Assembly: GCF_000152785.1 (NCBI RefSeq)
Contig: NZ_CH672414.1
Location: forward strand, 2,276,443 to 2,340,442
Source: Yoonia vestfoldensis SKA53
GTDB lineage: Bacteria; Pseudomonadota; Alphaproteobacteria; Rhodobacterales; Rhodobacteraceae
Reading direction: 5' to 3'
Length of the DNA stretch: 64,000 nucleotides
Both the position numbers and the translations under genes were made by a program. Position 1 is the stretch's first letter; each line of letters starts with the position of its first letter. Below the pieces are notes generated by a model. It had not been told where the DNA came from and ran no database searches. It saw only the letters and a list, made by a program, of their open reading frames with translations. Shown here one piece after another: positions 1-9,217 of the stretch.

Positions 1-790
1 CCGTGCGTGAATTGACGATGACTTGCGCGGGCGGTGCTCCTGGCTGGACCTCGACCTGTTCGATCAGGCTGGCAAAGGACACCTTTTGCTCGGGGTCAGA
101 GGGCGCTTGCACACGGATCGAAGACGCATCAATCGGCACGGCGGTGCCACCGCCAAAGACCACGTTGATGGCCTCGGCAACATTGCTTGCTGTTGAAAAA
201 TCGGGGCGGTGCAGGTTGAGAACCATATATTCATTTGTGATGAACTCATTCTCGACCAAACGTTCGACCGTCGCACCCTGCGGCACACGCCCGACGGTTG
301 GAACATTCACTGTCAGGGAGGAACCGTCTTCGCCTGAGACGCCCAAGCCGCCCACGACCAGATTTCCCTGGGCAAGCGCGTAAGTCTCGCCATCAACGCC
401 CAGCAAGGGCGTCAGCAAAAGAGTACCGCCACGCAACGATTCCGAAGGGCCCAAGGTCGATACGGTCACATCCAGCGTCTGTCCGGGCTTGATAAAGGCT
501 GGTAGGTCCGCCGTGACGATCACCGCGGCTGCGTTGGTTCCGTCAAGACCTTCCAGCTCTGTCACCATACCGAACCGCGACACCATTGATTGCAAGGACT
601 GCAGCGTAATCCCTAGGTCACCGTCACCGGTACCGGACAAACCGACAACCAAACCGTAGCCAACCAACTGGTTCGAGCGTACGCCCGCCAGGGCTGCGAT
701 ATCCTTGACCCTGTCCGCCTGCGCGATGCTGGACAACATGCTGATCGTGACAGCCAAAAGACCGATCCAGAGTAATCGTATGCAACGCAT
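1..790 (-). CDS. flgI: Flagellar P-ring protein FlgI (3' end outside window)
   Basis: FlgI forms the periplasmic P ring that supports the flagellar rod in the peptidoglycan layer. About 263 codons are visible, roughly the N-terminal 70% of a usual ~365-residue protein; the C-terminus lies beyond base 1. The first ~25 residues are a Sec signal peptide (hydrophobic LLWIGLLAV, then SIAQA before [20 protein letters not shown]), followed by the family hallmark [14 protein letters not shown]. It starts 9 bases after the flgH stop and is the last visible gene of the flgB operon. Identity is secure from the N-terminal motifs. Confidence 0.95.
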   Translation of the reverse strand, partial: MRCIRLLWIGLLAVTISMLSSIAQADRVKDIAALAGVRSNQLVGYGLVVGLSGTGDGDLGITLQSLQSMVSRFGMVTELEGLDGTNAAAVIVTADLPAFIKPGQTLDVTVSTLGPSESLRGGTLLLTPLLGVDGETYALAQGNLVVGGLGVSGEDGSSLTVNVPTVGRVPQGATVERLVENEFITNEYMVLNLHRPDFSTASNVAEAINVVFGGGTAVPIDASSIRVQAPSDPEQKVSFASLIEQVEVQPGAPPAQVIVNSRT

Positions 791-799
791 CACGGCCCC

Positions 800-1447
800 C
801 TAGATCAAGTTCAAACTGGACACAGCCCGCGAAAACAACCCGCGTTTGGCCGTGTCGGCGATATCACCCGCGCCGGTGTACGTGATCTCTGCATTGGCAA
901 GTCGATTAGAGCTAACAATATTCGCAGGGCTGATGTCACTGCGCCGGACGATCCCACTAACGCGCACGTATTCATCCCCACTGTTCAACGTCAGCTTTTT
1001 CTGTCCGAGAATCTGAAGATTGCCATTGGGAAAAACCCGCACCACGCTCACCGTGACCAGGCCGGTGAAAGTGTTCGATTGTTCGGCAGCACCAGACCCT
1101 GCAAAAGACTGGGTCATACCAAATTCCGGATCATTGGGGCTAATAAACCTAGGAAGATTCGCAGTGGTCGTATCCGATTTATCAGCAGTGGCAGTTTGCG
1201 ACTTTGTCGCCTGAAACGACTCGTTCAATGCGACTGTTAGAACATCTCCAACTTTTGATGCGCGTTGCTCAACGGCAAAAAGCCCAGACACGCCGGGGTG
1301 ATAAATACTGCCGTTGGACGGGCCGCTATTATAAGTACTATCCGGCAGTACAGGCTGAAACTGCGCACTCGCCTCATCTTCCACATAGGTTGAACAGCCT
1401 GCAAGGATCGACAGCGCAAAAGGGGTCAAGACGCGGAATATGAACAT
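800..1447 (-). CDS. flgH: Flagellar L-ring lipoprotein FlgH
   Basis: FlgH (215 aa) builds the outer-membrane L ring around the flagellar rod. The N-terminus is a lipoprotein signal with the lipobox LAGC at about residues 15-18. The conserved C-terminal part, including the segment ending in VSGIVRRSDISPANIVSSN, is typical of FlgH. It starts 10 bases after the flgG stop, so no flgA (P-ring chaperone) lies between flgG and flgH, the position it occupies in many alphaproteobacterial clusters. Length is normal for the family. Confidence 0.96.
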   Translation of the reverse strand: MFIFRVLTPFALSILAGCSTYVEDEASAQFQPVLPDSTYNSGPSNGSIYHPGVSGLFAVEQRASKVGDVLTVALNESFQATKSQTATADKSDTTTANLPRFISPNDPEFGMTQSFAGSGAAEQSNTFTGLVTVSVVRVFPNGNLQILGQKKLTLNSGDEYVRVSGIVRRSDISPANIVSSNRLANAEITYTGAGDIADTAKRGLFSRAVSSLNLI

Positions 1448-1457
1448 TATCTTATCT

Positions 1458-2243
1458 CTACAGATTATTGGAAATGTAGCGCATCATTTCATCCGAAGAG
1501 CTGATCGCCTTTGAACTGACTTCATAAGCTCTTTGCGTCTCGATCATTTCGACAAGCTGCTGGACGACGTTTACGTTTGAACCTTCCAGCGCACCCTGCA
1601 TAAGCTTTCCCAGTCCCTGCGCCTGTGGCGCCGCGACAGTCGGGGCACCGCTGGCCAGCGTTTGCGTCACAAAGCTCTCTCCAATGGGCTGCAATCCACG
1701 CGGGTTGGCAAAGGACGCGATGGTCAGCTGACCAACCTCTTGCGCTTCCTCCTCACCGGCTTGACGCACAGACACCAAACCATCTTGCGAGATATTGACC
1801 TCGGTTGCATCGGCGGGAATCCGAATTTCCGGCTGGACCACATAGCCACTTGCCGTGGTCATCGTACCATCAGCGCTCCGCGAGAAAGACCCGTTGCGGG
1901 TATAGCCGACGCGGCCATCAGGCATCAGAACCTGGAAAAACCCTTGTCCTTCGATCGCCAGATCAAAGGAATTGTCCGTGTTCACCATACCGCCCTGCGT
2001 ATAGAGCTTTTGGGTGTTTACCGCTCGTACCCCGGTACCCAATGCGAGCGCAGACGTCAGTGCTGTGCCTTCGGATGTTTGGTCGCCACCAGAACGTTTG
2101 ACCTGATAGAGCAGGCTTTCGAAATTCACCCGGTCGCTTTTGAAACCAACTGTGTTCAAGTTTGCCAAGTTGTTGGCAATGACCTGCATGCGCGTTTGCT
2201 GCGCGTTTAACCCGGTCTTTGCGACATGCATTGCGTTGGTCAT
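1458..2243 (-). CDS. flgG: Flagellar distal rod protein FlgG
   Basis: FlgG (261 aa with this start) is the distal rod subunit. The frame is open further upstream, but the start at 2243 (MTNAMHVAKTGLNAQQ) has an AGGAG ribosome-binding site just upstream and gives the canonical family length, so the upstream extension is rejected. The rod/hook N-terminal motif MQVIANNLANLNTVGFK is present, and the C-terminal coiled-coil segment ending in SSKAISSSDEMMRYISNNL matches the rod family. Neighbours are flgF upstream and flgH downstream. Confidence 0.96.
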   Translation of the reverse strand: MTNAMHVAKTGLNAQQTRMQVIANNLANLNTVGFKSDRVNFESLLYQVKRSGGDQTSEGTALTSALALGTGVRAVNTQKLYTQGGMVNTDNSFDLAIEGQGFFQVLMPDGRVGYTRNGSFSRSADGTMTTASGYVVQPEIRIPADATEVNISQDGLVSVRQAGEEEAQEVGQLTIASFANPRGLQPIGESFVTQTLASGAPTVAAPQAQGLGKLMQGALEGSNVNVVQQLVEMIETQRAYEVSSKAISSSDEMMRYISNNL

Positions 2244-2312
2244 GGTCGGCTCCTGAATAATCGTTATCAGGATGTTTGCAATCAATGTGCCAACCCAGAA
2301 ACCTGGGCCGAA

Positions 2313-3074
2313 TTAGCCAGGCAGGCGCATGATCCGCGTGCCGCCTTCGTCGATTTCTTGTGCAAGCGCGATGAACTTGACGCTCATTTCAAACTGCCGC
2401 TGGCTCTCGATGTTCTGGATCAAAGATCCGATGGTATCCACATTGCTGTTTTCCAAGAAACCTTGGGTCAACCGCGCCCGTTGATCAGGTTCAGGCAGGT
2501 CGGCTTGGCCAACCGGACGGATATGCCCATCGGGTGACTTTGAAAGAACAACGTCGTCAGCCTGCGATGTTGCGATGATCGGACCGGCAACAAACGTGCC
2601 CTCTGGTGCGTCGAGAAGCTCCATCTGGATCTGGCCGGTCTCTTCCACCACGATCCGCCGCGTCGGAGGAAGCTGGATCGGGTTCAATGCGACATCAAGC
2701 AGTTTGTTACCCGCACCATCGACCACAAATCGGTCGAGGTCGAACGACAGGTCGCCGCGCCGCGACAAGGCTGTGTCGCCTCCGCTGCTGGGGGCTATAT
2801 AGAAATATCCCTGACCCTGAATGGCAAGATCCATTTCCGCTTCGGTGTTCTGCAGCCCGCCCTCATCGGTAGAGAACAGCGACTGAGAGGCTTCCTGACT
2901 GTAGACGCGCGAACGGAACTGATCGAACGGCGTTAGAAAACTTGCCTCGCGCGTGACACTCAGATCAGCGCGAAAGCCGGGCACATTCGCATTTGCCATA
3001 TTCTGTGCATTCACACGCAACTCGGACGAGATGTTGCGCAGGTTATTCAGTGCAATATGAATGTTGCGATCCAT
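2313..3074 (-). CDS. flgF: Flagellar proximal rod protein FlgF
   Basis: FlgF (253 aa) is a proximal rod protein of the flagellar basal body. It starts with MDRNIHIALNNLRNISSE and the rod motif NAQNMANANVPGFRADL. The C-terminus carries the conserved block GFLENSNVDTIGSLIQNIES. An AAGGAA ribosome-binding site precedes the ATG. It sits between flgE and flgG in the standard flgBCDEFGHI order. Length is normal. Confidence 0.95.
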   Translation of the reverse strand: MDRNIHIALNNLRNISSELRVNAQNMANANVPGFRADLSVTREASFLTPFDQFRSRVYSQEASQSLFSTDEGGLQNTEAEMDLAIQGQGYFYIAPSSGGDTALSRRGDLSFDLDRFVVDGAGNKLLDVALNPIQLPPTRRIVVEETGQIQMELLDAPEGTFVAGPIIATSQADDVVLSKSPDGHIRPVGQADLPEPDQRARLTQGFLENSNVDTIGSLIQNIESQRQFEMSVKFIALAQEIDEGGTRIMRLPG

Positions 3075-3131
3075 GCAGATTTCCTTGAATGCGAGGGTCA
3101 GTCTATGGAAATAGACCGACCCTCAGGGCCC

Positions 3132-6100
3132 TTAGGTACGGATGTTGATGATCGTCTGTGTCAGCTGGGTCGATGTTTCGATAGCCTTCGACGCCGCTTG
3201 GAAGTTACGCTGCGCGGTGATCAGGTTCACCAACTCTTCGGTGATATCCACGTTCGACCGTTCCAGCGCACCGGATTGGATCGACCCGAAACCTTCGGTC
3301 CCGGCTTCCCCAATGATAGGATCCCCAGACTCCGCCGTCTGCACAAATGTTGCATTGCCAACCTGTTTCAAGCCGTTCTGGTTGTTGAAGTTTGCCATCA
3401 CGATCTTGCCCAAAGGCTTGTTCTGACCGTTGGTGTAGTTGGCACGCAGTAGGCCCGTGGCATCAATGCTCAACCCATCCAGACGACCGGATGTAAAGCC
3501 GTTTTGTTCAAGGTTGTTGACCACGAATGGCGTCGCCAGCTGCGACGAAGCACTGTAGTCGATATCGAGCGAGATCGAGAATGTCTCGGTCTGGGCCTCG
3601 TAGCGGGTCAAGCCCTGCGGACTGATCAACCGGCCCGTCTTGTCAAACGTCAGTTCACCTTCATTCAGATACAGCGGGTAATATCCCTCGACCAGGTTGT
3701 TTGGTTCTGAGTCTACGATCTCTCCGTTTTCATTGACGAACAGCGGCACGCCATTTTCATTGGTGGCCTGAACGAGGTTGGCGATCGTCGGCACCGAGCC
3801 GATACCAAGCGGAACATCATCAAGCCCCAGCTTCGCCGGCCCACGCACCCTGATGGTCGACTCAGTCCCCGTTGTCCCCGTTGTAAATACAAAGTTGTTG
3901 TCGTCAGGCTGATACCGCACGGTGACACCGCCGATGGTCCTGCCGGTGACGGGATCTTGCATCTGGTTGATCCGTTCCTGAAGCCGCTCGGCCAAGGTCG
4001 AACCGATGTAATTGCCGCCCGGAATGTCGATCACCGCGTTGATGCCATTGACCGATATGTTGAATGTCGTCTCTCTGTTCGCTGGGTTTAGGAAAACAGG
4101 GTTAGAATTCAATGGGTCGGTCGCCGCCCCACCTATCGCACGAGCCGGCAACGATTTCAGTCCTTTCCCTTCCTCAAAAACGACGGCGCTTTTAGCGCCA
4201 ACACCCATCAGGTCGTTTGTCCCCAGCGCCAGCCCACGCGACGCAAGATTGATAGCCCCTGGCTGGATGCGAGCGGACTTCGTCACCTTATCGATTTCAT
4301 ACCGACCAACCTGGATATTCGAGGCTGACTGCTTAGTCGGAACACCCAGTGCCTTGTCCTCGTCAATTGCCTCGCCCGTCGTCCCACTTTTGAATGAGAA
4401 GGCACGGGACTCACGGTCATAACTGACCTTGGCTCCGAACCGGGCCGGGCCGACCCCGTCATCTGCTCCGTCAAAGACAAACGACTGGCCGTTGACGCTG
4501 GTTGCGCTGGTAATCTCGATCCGTGGAGAAGAACTACCAGCCAAACCAAAAGAGTTCACACCAGCGTTGCCGGACGTGATCTGTATCTCGGACAAATTGC
4601 TGATTGCGCCGCCGGGGCCCAATGCCGTGTGATCCACCTTGAAGACAATGCTTTGGGTCGCAGAATCATACGCGACCTTAATGGGCGCATTCAACTCATC
4701 CACCCAAGCCATGGCCGTATTGGTCAAAATTGGCAAATCTAAACCTAGTTTCTCAGCTGTTGCATTCGAACCTATCACGTTCCCGGTAAAGTCACCAAAA
4801 ATGCCGACATCAAAGGCTGCATTAATTTGATCATTGGTATAACCGTGGCGAGCACTATCCGTTTCGCGCATAAGTATTTTCTGGTTGTTGAAACTCTTAG
4901 CTGATCCCTCTACCTCAAGGGCTGCACCCTCGAAATAGGCCTCAACATCAGTGGATCGCTCTGCCAATATATAGTATGGAGAAGGGTTTTCTTCCACTCC
5001 AGGAATCTCGATAGGATTTTCAGATAATCCTAAACCAGCTGTCACAATTTCAATCACATCCCCTTCGATTGCAGCAATACGAAAGCTGCGGCCGTTCAGC
5101 GCCTCCGCATCAGAATTGGCGCCCATGAGCAAGATTGTCTCCTCCTCTTTGAATCGCAGCCCATCACCTTCACCCAACTTGATCTTCAAGCTATTGTTTT
5201 GCGGGTCCAATTTTATACTGCCAGGGGATGTTGATACGGCAATCTTCTCATCATATACATTCACAGATGGTCTGTTTTCGACGTTCGAATAAGCCAAGTG
5301 TCGTTCTTTTATGACCGCAAAGTCTCTGAAGACAGTGTTCAATTGTGCAACCAAACCATCAAAGTCTGAAGCGACATCTTCAGCGGTGGTCAACGTTGCT
5401 ACCAAAGCAGCGAAGTCTGATGCAGCACTTTCAGCAGCGGTCAATGCTGTCCCAAGATCAACGAAGGTTGATAAGTCGGCTTCAGCAGCGGCCAATGTTG
5501 ATTCCAAAGCAAGGAAGCTGGATAAGTCGGCTTCAGCATCGGACCATGTTGTTGCCAAATCAGTGAAATCTGCTAGCAGAATTTGACTATTAGACAATGT
5601 TGTTACTAAATTAGCGAAGTTATCTTGCGCAACTTCGGATTGTGACAAATCTTCATTTAGTTGTGCAAACTCATCTGCAGCAAGACTAGCATTCTTGAAT
5701 GCAGTCACCGCAAGGTTGAAACTATCTGTGGGATCTCCGGCTTCAGTTTTAGCATTCAACTCAGCGGTGATCTGGTCATTTGTCGGTTCACCTGAAGGCG
5801 TTTCTGTATAATTGAACAGACCTTTAAGATCCGATGCGGCTTCAGCTCTTGCTGTGGTCAAAGCAGCAGCCTTAGCGACAACCTCCTCGGGGGTTGGAGA
5901 AGTTGGATCTGCAGCTTCAGTACTACTAAATTCAGCGTTTCTAGCTAATAGAGCAACACTCACTGCTTCTGCCAAAGCAGCAGCCTTAGCGACAACCTCG
6001 TCGGGGGTTGGAGAAGTTGGATCTTCAGCGTCAGTACTACTAAATTCAGCGTTTCTAGCTAATAGAGCAACACTCACTGCTTCTGTCAAAGCAGCAGTCT

Positions 6101-8468
6101 CATCGTCAACGTCTCTCGGAGTCGGATCAGGAATAGTACTCCTAGTACCATCCGCATTAATGATCTCAGTAATAGTGTACTCAGTAATACTAAAAGAATT
6201 TGCAAGCGCATTTTTACGACCACTAAGTAGATTGGTCAAAGCTTCAGTCTTAGCGACAACCTCCTCGGGGGTTGGAGAAGTTGGATCTGCAGCTTCAGTA
6301 CTACTAAATTCAGCGTTTCTGGCTAATAGAGCATCATTAATTGCGTCTGCCAAAGCAGCAGCCTTAGCGACAACCTCGTCGGGGGTTGGAGAAGTGGGAT
6401 TAACAGCGTCAGTACTACTAAATTCAGCGTTTCTAGCTAATAGAGCATCATTAATTGCTAGGGTCAAAGCATCAGTCTGCAATGCAGTTTGTTCAGTTGT
6501 CGGAACACCGTCAACTAGCGCTCCGACTACGCTAGTTATCATCCTCTCACCAACGGCAACTGCAGCGTCTCTGACGTTACCTGCAAACACGCTTTGCTGA
6601 TTGTCAATCTGCTGAGTTGTTGGAGCGTCGCTTGCTTCAGGTAGATTCATGGCGGAAAGAACAGCGGCGAGAGTTGTTTCACTAGTATATGTACGGTTCA
6701 CTTTAAGTTTATCTGAGAAATAAGACGCACCGCCAAGTTTCAGTTCAATTGCATCCAGTACCGCAGTTTGAGAAGTAAACCCATCAATAGTAACCGTTAA
6801 AGGGTTTAGTGACGCATCACTAAAAGTAATGGTAACTGTGCCAGCCTCTTTAGCCGCATCAACACTCTCATTTTTATCCGAAACCTCAAACTTCCCACTG
6901 TTGTACAGGACTTCCCATTTGGCGGACAAACTCGTCACTGTGGCGATACCAAGATCACGCGTGGTGTAGTCAAAACTAAAAGCTTCTGGATCCGTTGGTG
7001 GCACAGCTATCGTACTACCCGTAAACTGTGCGAATTGTTTTTCTGACGCTCCAGGCACAAATTCTGGAGAACCATTCAAGGTTTCGTTCAGGCGGACTTG
7101 GGCATGCGCAAGAAAGACATCAAGACTAAAATTCGGCGACGTACTCACCGTCAAATCCATTTTGTTTTGAAGGGATATATAGGAGGGCTCCAGCAGGTTA
7201 ATATCAAGCGGCAAAGCCCGAACAGGGACTGCACCAGATGCACCAGGTTGGAAAAGCTGGATAGAAATCTTGTCGTCTGCACCTTTCTGAATCTCAATCT
7301 TGCGGCCGTCGTCATGAGCTTGGTTGATTGCGCGCTCGACCTCTGCAGCCAATTGCTCTGCATTATATCGACCGGCACGGACATCAATGCTCACAGGACG
7401 TGTGCCATCATCGATATTGACCAACAGAAAATCACGGCCCCAATATACACCCTGATTGGAATTTGGGTTTGCTTCGTAGGTGGCACCGAACTGCAGTGGA
7501 TCGGTGACAATCTCGATTTCGCCGGTTCCCTCATCCCCAAAGTTAAAGCCGCTTGCTTGCCCCGTCAGGATTGCGGGCTGCGAAGGGGCGCGATCATTTT
7601 GCTCGTCGAGCTTGTAAAGCGGCGAACTTTTTTGCTCCAACGTGTAGCTCGCGTCCGGCACGGATGTCGTCTGATTACCAAATCGGTCGATGAAGATTTG
7701 TTCGTTTGATCTCGTGACAGCTGGAACTAGGTCAGGCGGGACGACCTGGTTATTGATGACAAGGCGGGTTTCAAACTTGTTGGTCGGATCTTCGGCCGTC
7801 GCGCGCTGGGTCTTGATGAAATAGACGGTCGCGATCGTCGGGTTGCCCAGATCGTCGAAGATCGTGAAGGATGTCGAGTTGGTGAAACTTTCCGAATCAT
7901 TGGGATCAAAGGTATAGCCGTCTGTAAACTTCTCTTTTTCCGTCACCACATCGGCGCTGGCCGGCACGTTGACCGCAAGATCAACCAAGGACGTCGCCTT
8001 TGGATCGCCCGATGTCACCGGCAACCGCAGCGGCGCAGCGCTGTCGATATCCTTGGCGGTGACCGATCCGTCTTCGTTTACCGGATAGGCCAGCAGGAAC
8101 TGCCCCGAGCTGTCTACGACGTTTCGGTTATTGTCGACGTTAAACGACCCATTGCGCGTATAGACGACTTGGGTCGATGTCTGGCTGGGCTTCAGCGCGA
8201 AAAATCCCTGCCCCGAAATCGCCATATCGAGCGCGTTCAACGACGAGGCAATGTTACCCTGTGTGAACTGCTGCTTCACGCCCTTCAGAATTGCGCCGGA
8301 GCCGATAGATGACGAGGAGTTCTGCAACGGTGAAGTTGCGAAAATATCGCCGAATTCCGCGCGCGACCGTTTGAAACCGGTCGTACCCACGTTGGCGATG
8401 TTGTTCGATGTTGCCGAAATATCGGATTGTGCGCCGTTAAGTCCGGTCAAGGCTGTATAAAAAGACAT
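3132..8468 (-). CDS. flgE: Giant flagellar hook protein FlgE (~1778 aa)
   Basis: FlgE polymerises into the hook, the universal joint between rod and filament. The N-terminus (MSFYTALTGLNGAQSDISAT, then SNNIANVGTTGFKRS) and the C-terminus (GALERSNVDITEELVNLIT... TSTQLTQTIINIRT) are the D0/D1 coiled-coil termini of a normal hook protein. The usual length is about 400-450 residues; here ~1300 extra residues sit in the surface-exposed middle. Two stretches near residues 345-400 and 1460-1560 resemble flagellin/hook 'IN' modules (VSINGINAV-like strand followed by LAERLQERINQ). The middle also holds four copies of a 38-residue repeat and about seven copies of a 17-residue repeat, separately listed. 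The frame is intact and has an AAGGAA ribosome-binding site, so this looks like a functional gene. Confidence 0.93.
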   Translation of the reverse strand: MSFYTALTGLNGAQSDISATSNNIANVGTTGFKRSRAEFGDIFATSPLQNSSSSIGSGAILKGVKQQFTQGNIASSLNALDMAISGQGFFALKPSQTSTQVVYTRNGSFNVDNNRNVVDSSGQFLLAYPVNEDGSVTAKDIDSAAPLRLPVTSGDPKATSLVDLAVNVPASADVVTEKEKFTDGYTFDPNDSESFTNSTSFTIFDDLGNPTIATVYFIKTQRATAEDPTNKFETRLVINNQVVPPDLVPAVTRSNEQIFIDRFGNQTTSVPDASYTLEQKSSPLYKLDEQNDRAPSQPAILTGQASGFNFGDEGTGEIEIVTDPLQFGATYEANPNSNQGVYWGRDFLLVNIDDGTRPVSIDVRAGRYNAEQLAAEVERAINQAHDDGRKIEIQKGADDKISIQLFQPGASGAVPVRALPLDINLLEPSYISLQNKMDLTVSTSPNFSLDVFLAHAQVRLNETLNGSPEFVPGASEKQFAQFTGSTIAVPPTDPEAFSFDYTTRDLGIATVTSLSAKWEVLYNSGKFEVSDKNESVDAAKEAGTVTITFSDASLNPLTVTIDGFTSQTAVLDAIELKLGGASYFSDKLKVNRTYTSETTLAAVLSAMNLPEASDAPTTQQIDNQQSVFAGNVRDAAVAVGERMITSVVGALVDGVPTTEQTALQTDALTLAINDALLARNAEFSSTDAVNPTSPTPDEVVAKAAALADAINDALLARNAEFSSTEAADPTSPTPEEVVAKTEALTNLLSGRKNALANSFSITEYTITEIINADGTRSTIPDPTPRDVDDETAALTEAVSVALLARNAEFSSTDAEDPTSPTPDEVVAKAAALAEAVSVALLARNAEFSSTEAADPTSPTPEEVVAKAAALTTARAEAASDLKGLFNYTETPSGEPTNDQITAELNAKTEAGDPTDSFNLAVTAFKNASLAADEFAQLNEDLSQSEVAQDNFANLVTTLSNSQILLADFTDLATTWSDAEADLSSFLALESTLAAAEADLSTFVDLGTALTAAESAASDFAALVATLTTAEDVASDFDGLVAQLNTVFRDFAVIKERHLAYSNVENRPSVNVYDEKIAVSTSPGSIKLDPQNNSLKIKLGEGDGLRFKEEETILLMGANSDAEALNGRSFRIAAIEGDVIEIVTAGLGLSENPIEIPGVEENPSPYYILAERSTDVEAYFEGAALEVEGSAKSFNNQKILMRETDSARHGYTNDQINAAFDVGIFGDFTGNVIGSNATAEKLGLDLPILTNTAMAWVDELNAPIKVAYDSATQSIVFKVDHTALGPGGAISNLSEIQITSGNAGVNSFGLAGSSSPRIEITSATSVNGQSFVFDGADDGVGPARFGAKVSYDRESRAFSFKSGTTGEAIDEDKALGVPTKQSASNIQVGRYEIDKVTKSARIQPGAINLASRGLALGTNDLMGVGAKSAVVFEEGKGLKSLPARAIGGAATDPLNSNPVFLNPANRETTFNISVNGINAVIDIPGGNYIGSTLAERLQERINQMQDPVTGRTIGGVTVRYQPDDNNFVFTTGTTGTESTIRVRGPAKLGLDDVPLGIGSVPTIANLVQATNENGVPLFVNENGEIVDSEPNNLVEGYYPLYLNEGELTFDKTGRLISPQGLTRYEAQTETFSISLDIDYSASSQLATPFVVNNLEQNGFTSGRLDGLSIDATGLLRANYTNGQNKPLGKIVMANFNNQNGLKQVGNATFVQTAESGDPIIGEAGTEGFGSIQSGALERSNVDITEELVNLITAQRNFQAASKAIETSTQLTQTIINIRT
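5313..5669 (-). repeat. 17-residue (51-bp) tandem repeats inside flgE
   Basis: About seven consecutive 17-residue units occupy FlgE residues ~934-1052. Each begins with Phe and follows the pattern FxxLxxxLxxAExxxSx, for example FTDLATTWSDAEADLSS, FLALESTLAAAEADLST, FVDLGTALTAAESAASD, FAALVATLTTAEDVASD. The period is exact for the central copies; the last is shortened to 14 residues. The regular hydrophobic spacing predicts amphipathic helices. This is seen directly in the translation; the structural reading is inference. Confidence 0.9.
5860..6465 (-). repeat. 38-residue (114-bp) repeats in two tandem pairs inside flgE
   Basis: A 114-bp unit encoding ALLARNAEFSSTDAEDPTSP followed by TPDEVVAKAAALAEAVSV occurs four times. 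The shared marker GACAACCTC is at plus-strand positions 5877, 5991, 6255 and 6369, so spacing within each pair is exactly 114 bases. The pairs are separated by a unique segment encoding TEYTITEIINADGTRST. Copies are almost identical at DNA level, including synonymous positions, and are visibly more AT-rich than flanking genes, which points to recent duplication. Confidence 0.93.
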
Positions 8469-8502
8469 GCGTAGTTTCCTTGATTGAGGTTAGCGACCCG
8501 CC

Positions 8503-9204
8503 TTAAAGGCGGAACCGCAGGACTTCTGCGGCGCTGACATCGCCGTAGTCTTCGGTTTCAAGCATGCCGTCACCATTGGTGGCAGCGTTGGCCGTGCCTA
8601 TGACCTGTGCATAGACGTTGGGCGTCAGGCTTTGAACGCCTTCGCCATCACCGTAATTGACAAGAACATCCAAGCGAACGCGACGCGACCCGTCGCGATA
8701 TTGTTCTGGTACATCGGTCCAGGCAAATCCGGACAAGCCACTTGCCTGCCCGCCCATGTCCATAGTGTGCAGGCTCTCGCCAGTCATGGCATCGAGAAAT
8801 TCAATCCGCGTATCAACGGATGCACGTTCCAATTCGATCGCGCCGTGGATTTCACCGTTGTCATCTGCTCTGGCCAGGTTTCCAGGGATCATCACCGAAT
8901 GGCCAAGATAATTGACCGATGACGCAACCCGAAACTGCCCCATCTGGTCGGCAATACCCGACATTGTCTCGGACATCTTACTGATCCCAGCAACCGACGA
9001 AAACTGCGCCATCTGAGCAATGAAATCCCCGTTGTCCATCGGCGCAAACGGGTCCTGGTTTTGCAACTGGGCCGTCATAAGCTTCAGGAAATCGGTCTGC
9101 CCCAATTCCTCTTTTGGTACGGCATTCTTGTCCTGGGTCGTGCTTATTCCAAGTTTGGACAGCAACGCGTTCTGCGCGGCCAAACTTTTGTTATCAACAT
9201 CCAT
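8503..9204 (-). CDS. flgD: Flagellar hook-capping/assembly protein FlgD
   Basis: FlgD (233 aa) caps the growing hook and guides FlgE polymerisation; it is not part of the finished structure. The conserved N-terminal region EELGQTDFLKLMTAQLQNQD followed by PFAPMDNGDFIAQMAQFSS is diagnostic. The C-terminal half fits the FlgD Tudor/Fn3-like domain. It lies between flgC and flgE. Because it must cap an unusually large hook subunit, it would be worth comparing with its homologues, although its own length looks ordinary. Confidence 0.95.
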   Translation of the reverse strand: MDVDNKSLAAQNALLSKLGISTTQDKNAVPKEELGQTDFLKLMTAQLQNQDPFAPMDNGDFIAQMAQFSSVAGISKMSETMSGIADQMGQFRVASSVNYLGHSVMIPGNLARADDNGEIHGAIELERASVDTRIEFLDAMTGESLHTMDMGGQASGLSGFAWTDVPEQYRDGSRRVRLDVLVNYGDGEGVQSLTPNVYAQVIGTANAATNGDGMLETEDYGDVSAAEVLRFRL

Positions 9205-9217
9205 CTATTCCGCTCCC

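Noticed and set aside
5812-6600. 262-codon plus-strand repetitive frame opposite the FlgE repeats
   Set aside because: It merely mirrors the 114-bp repeats; no start signal and no independent support.
5000-6600. The repeat region of flgE as a CRISPR array or mobile element
   Set aside because: Repeats are in-frame coding units of 114 and 51 bp without unique spacers, inverted ends or transposase.
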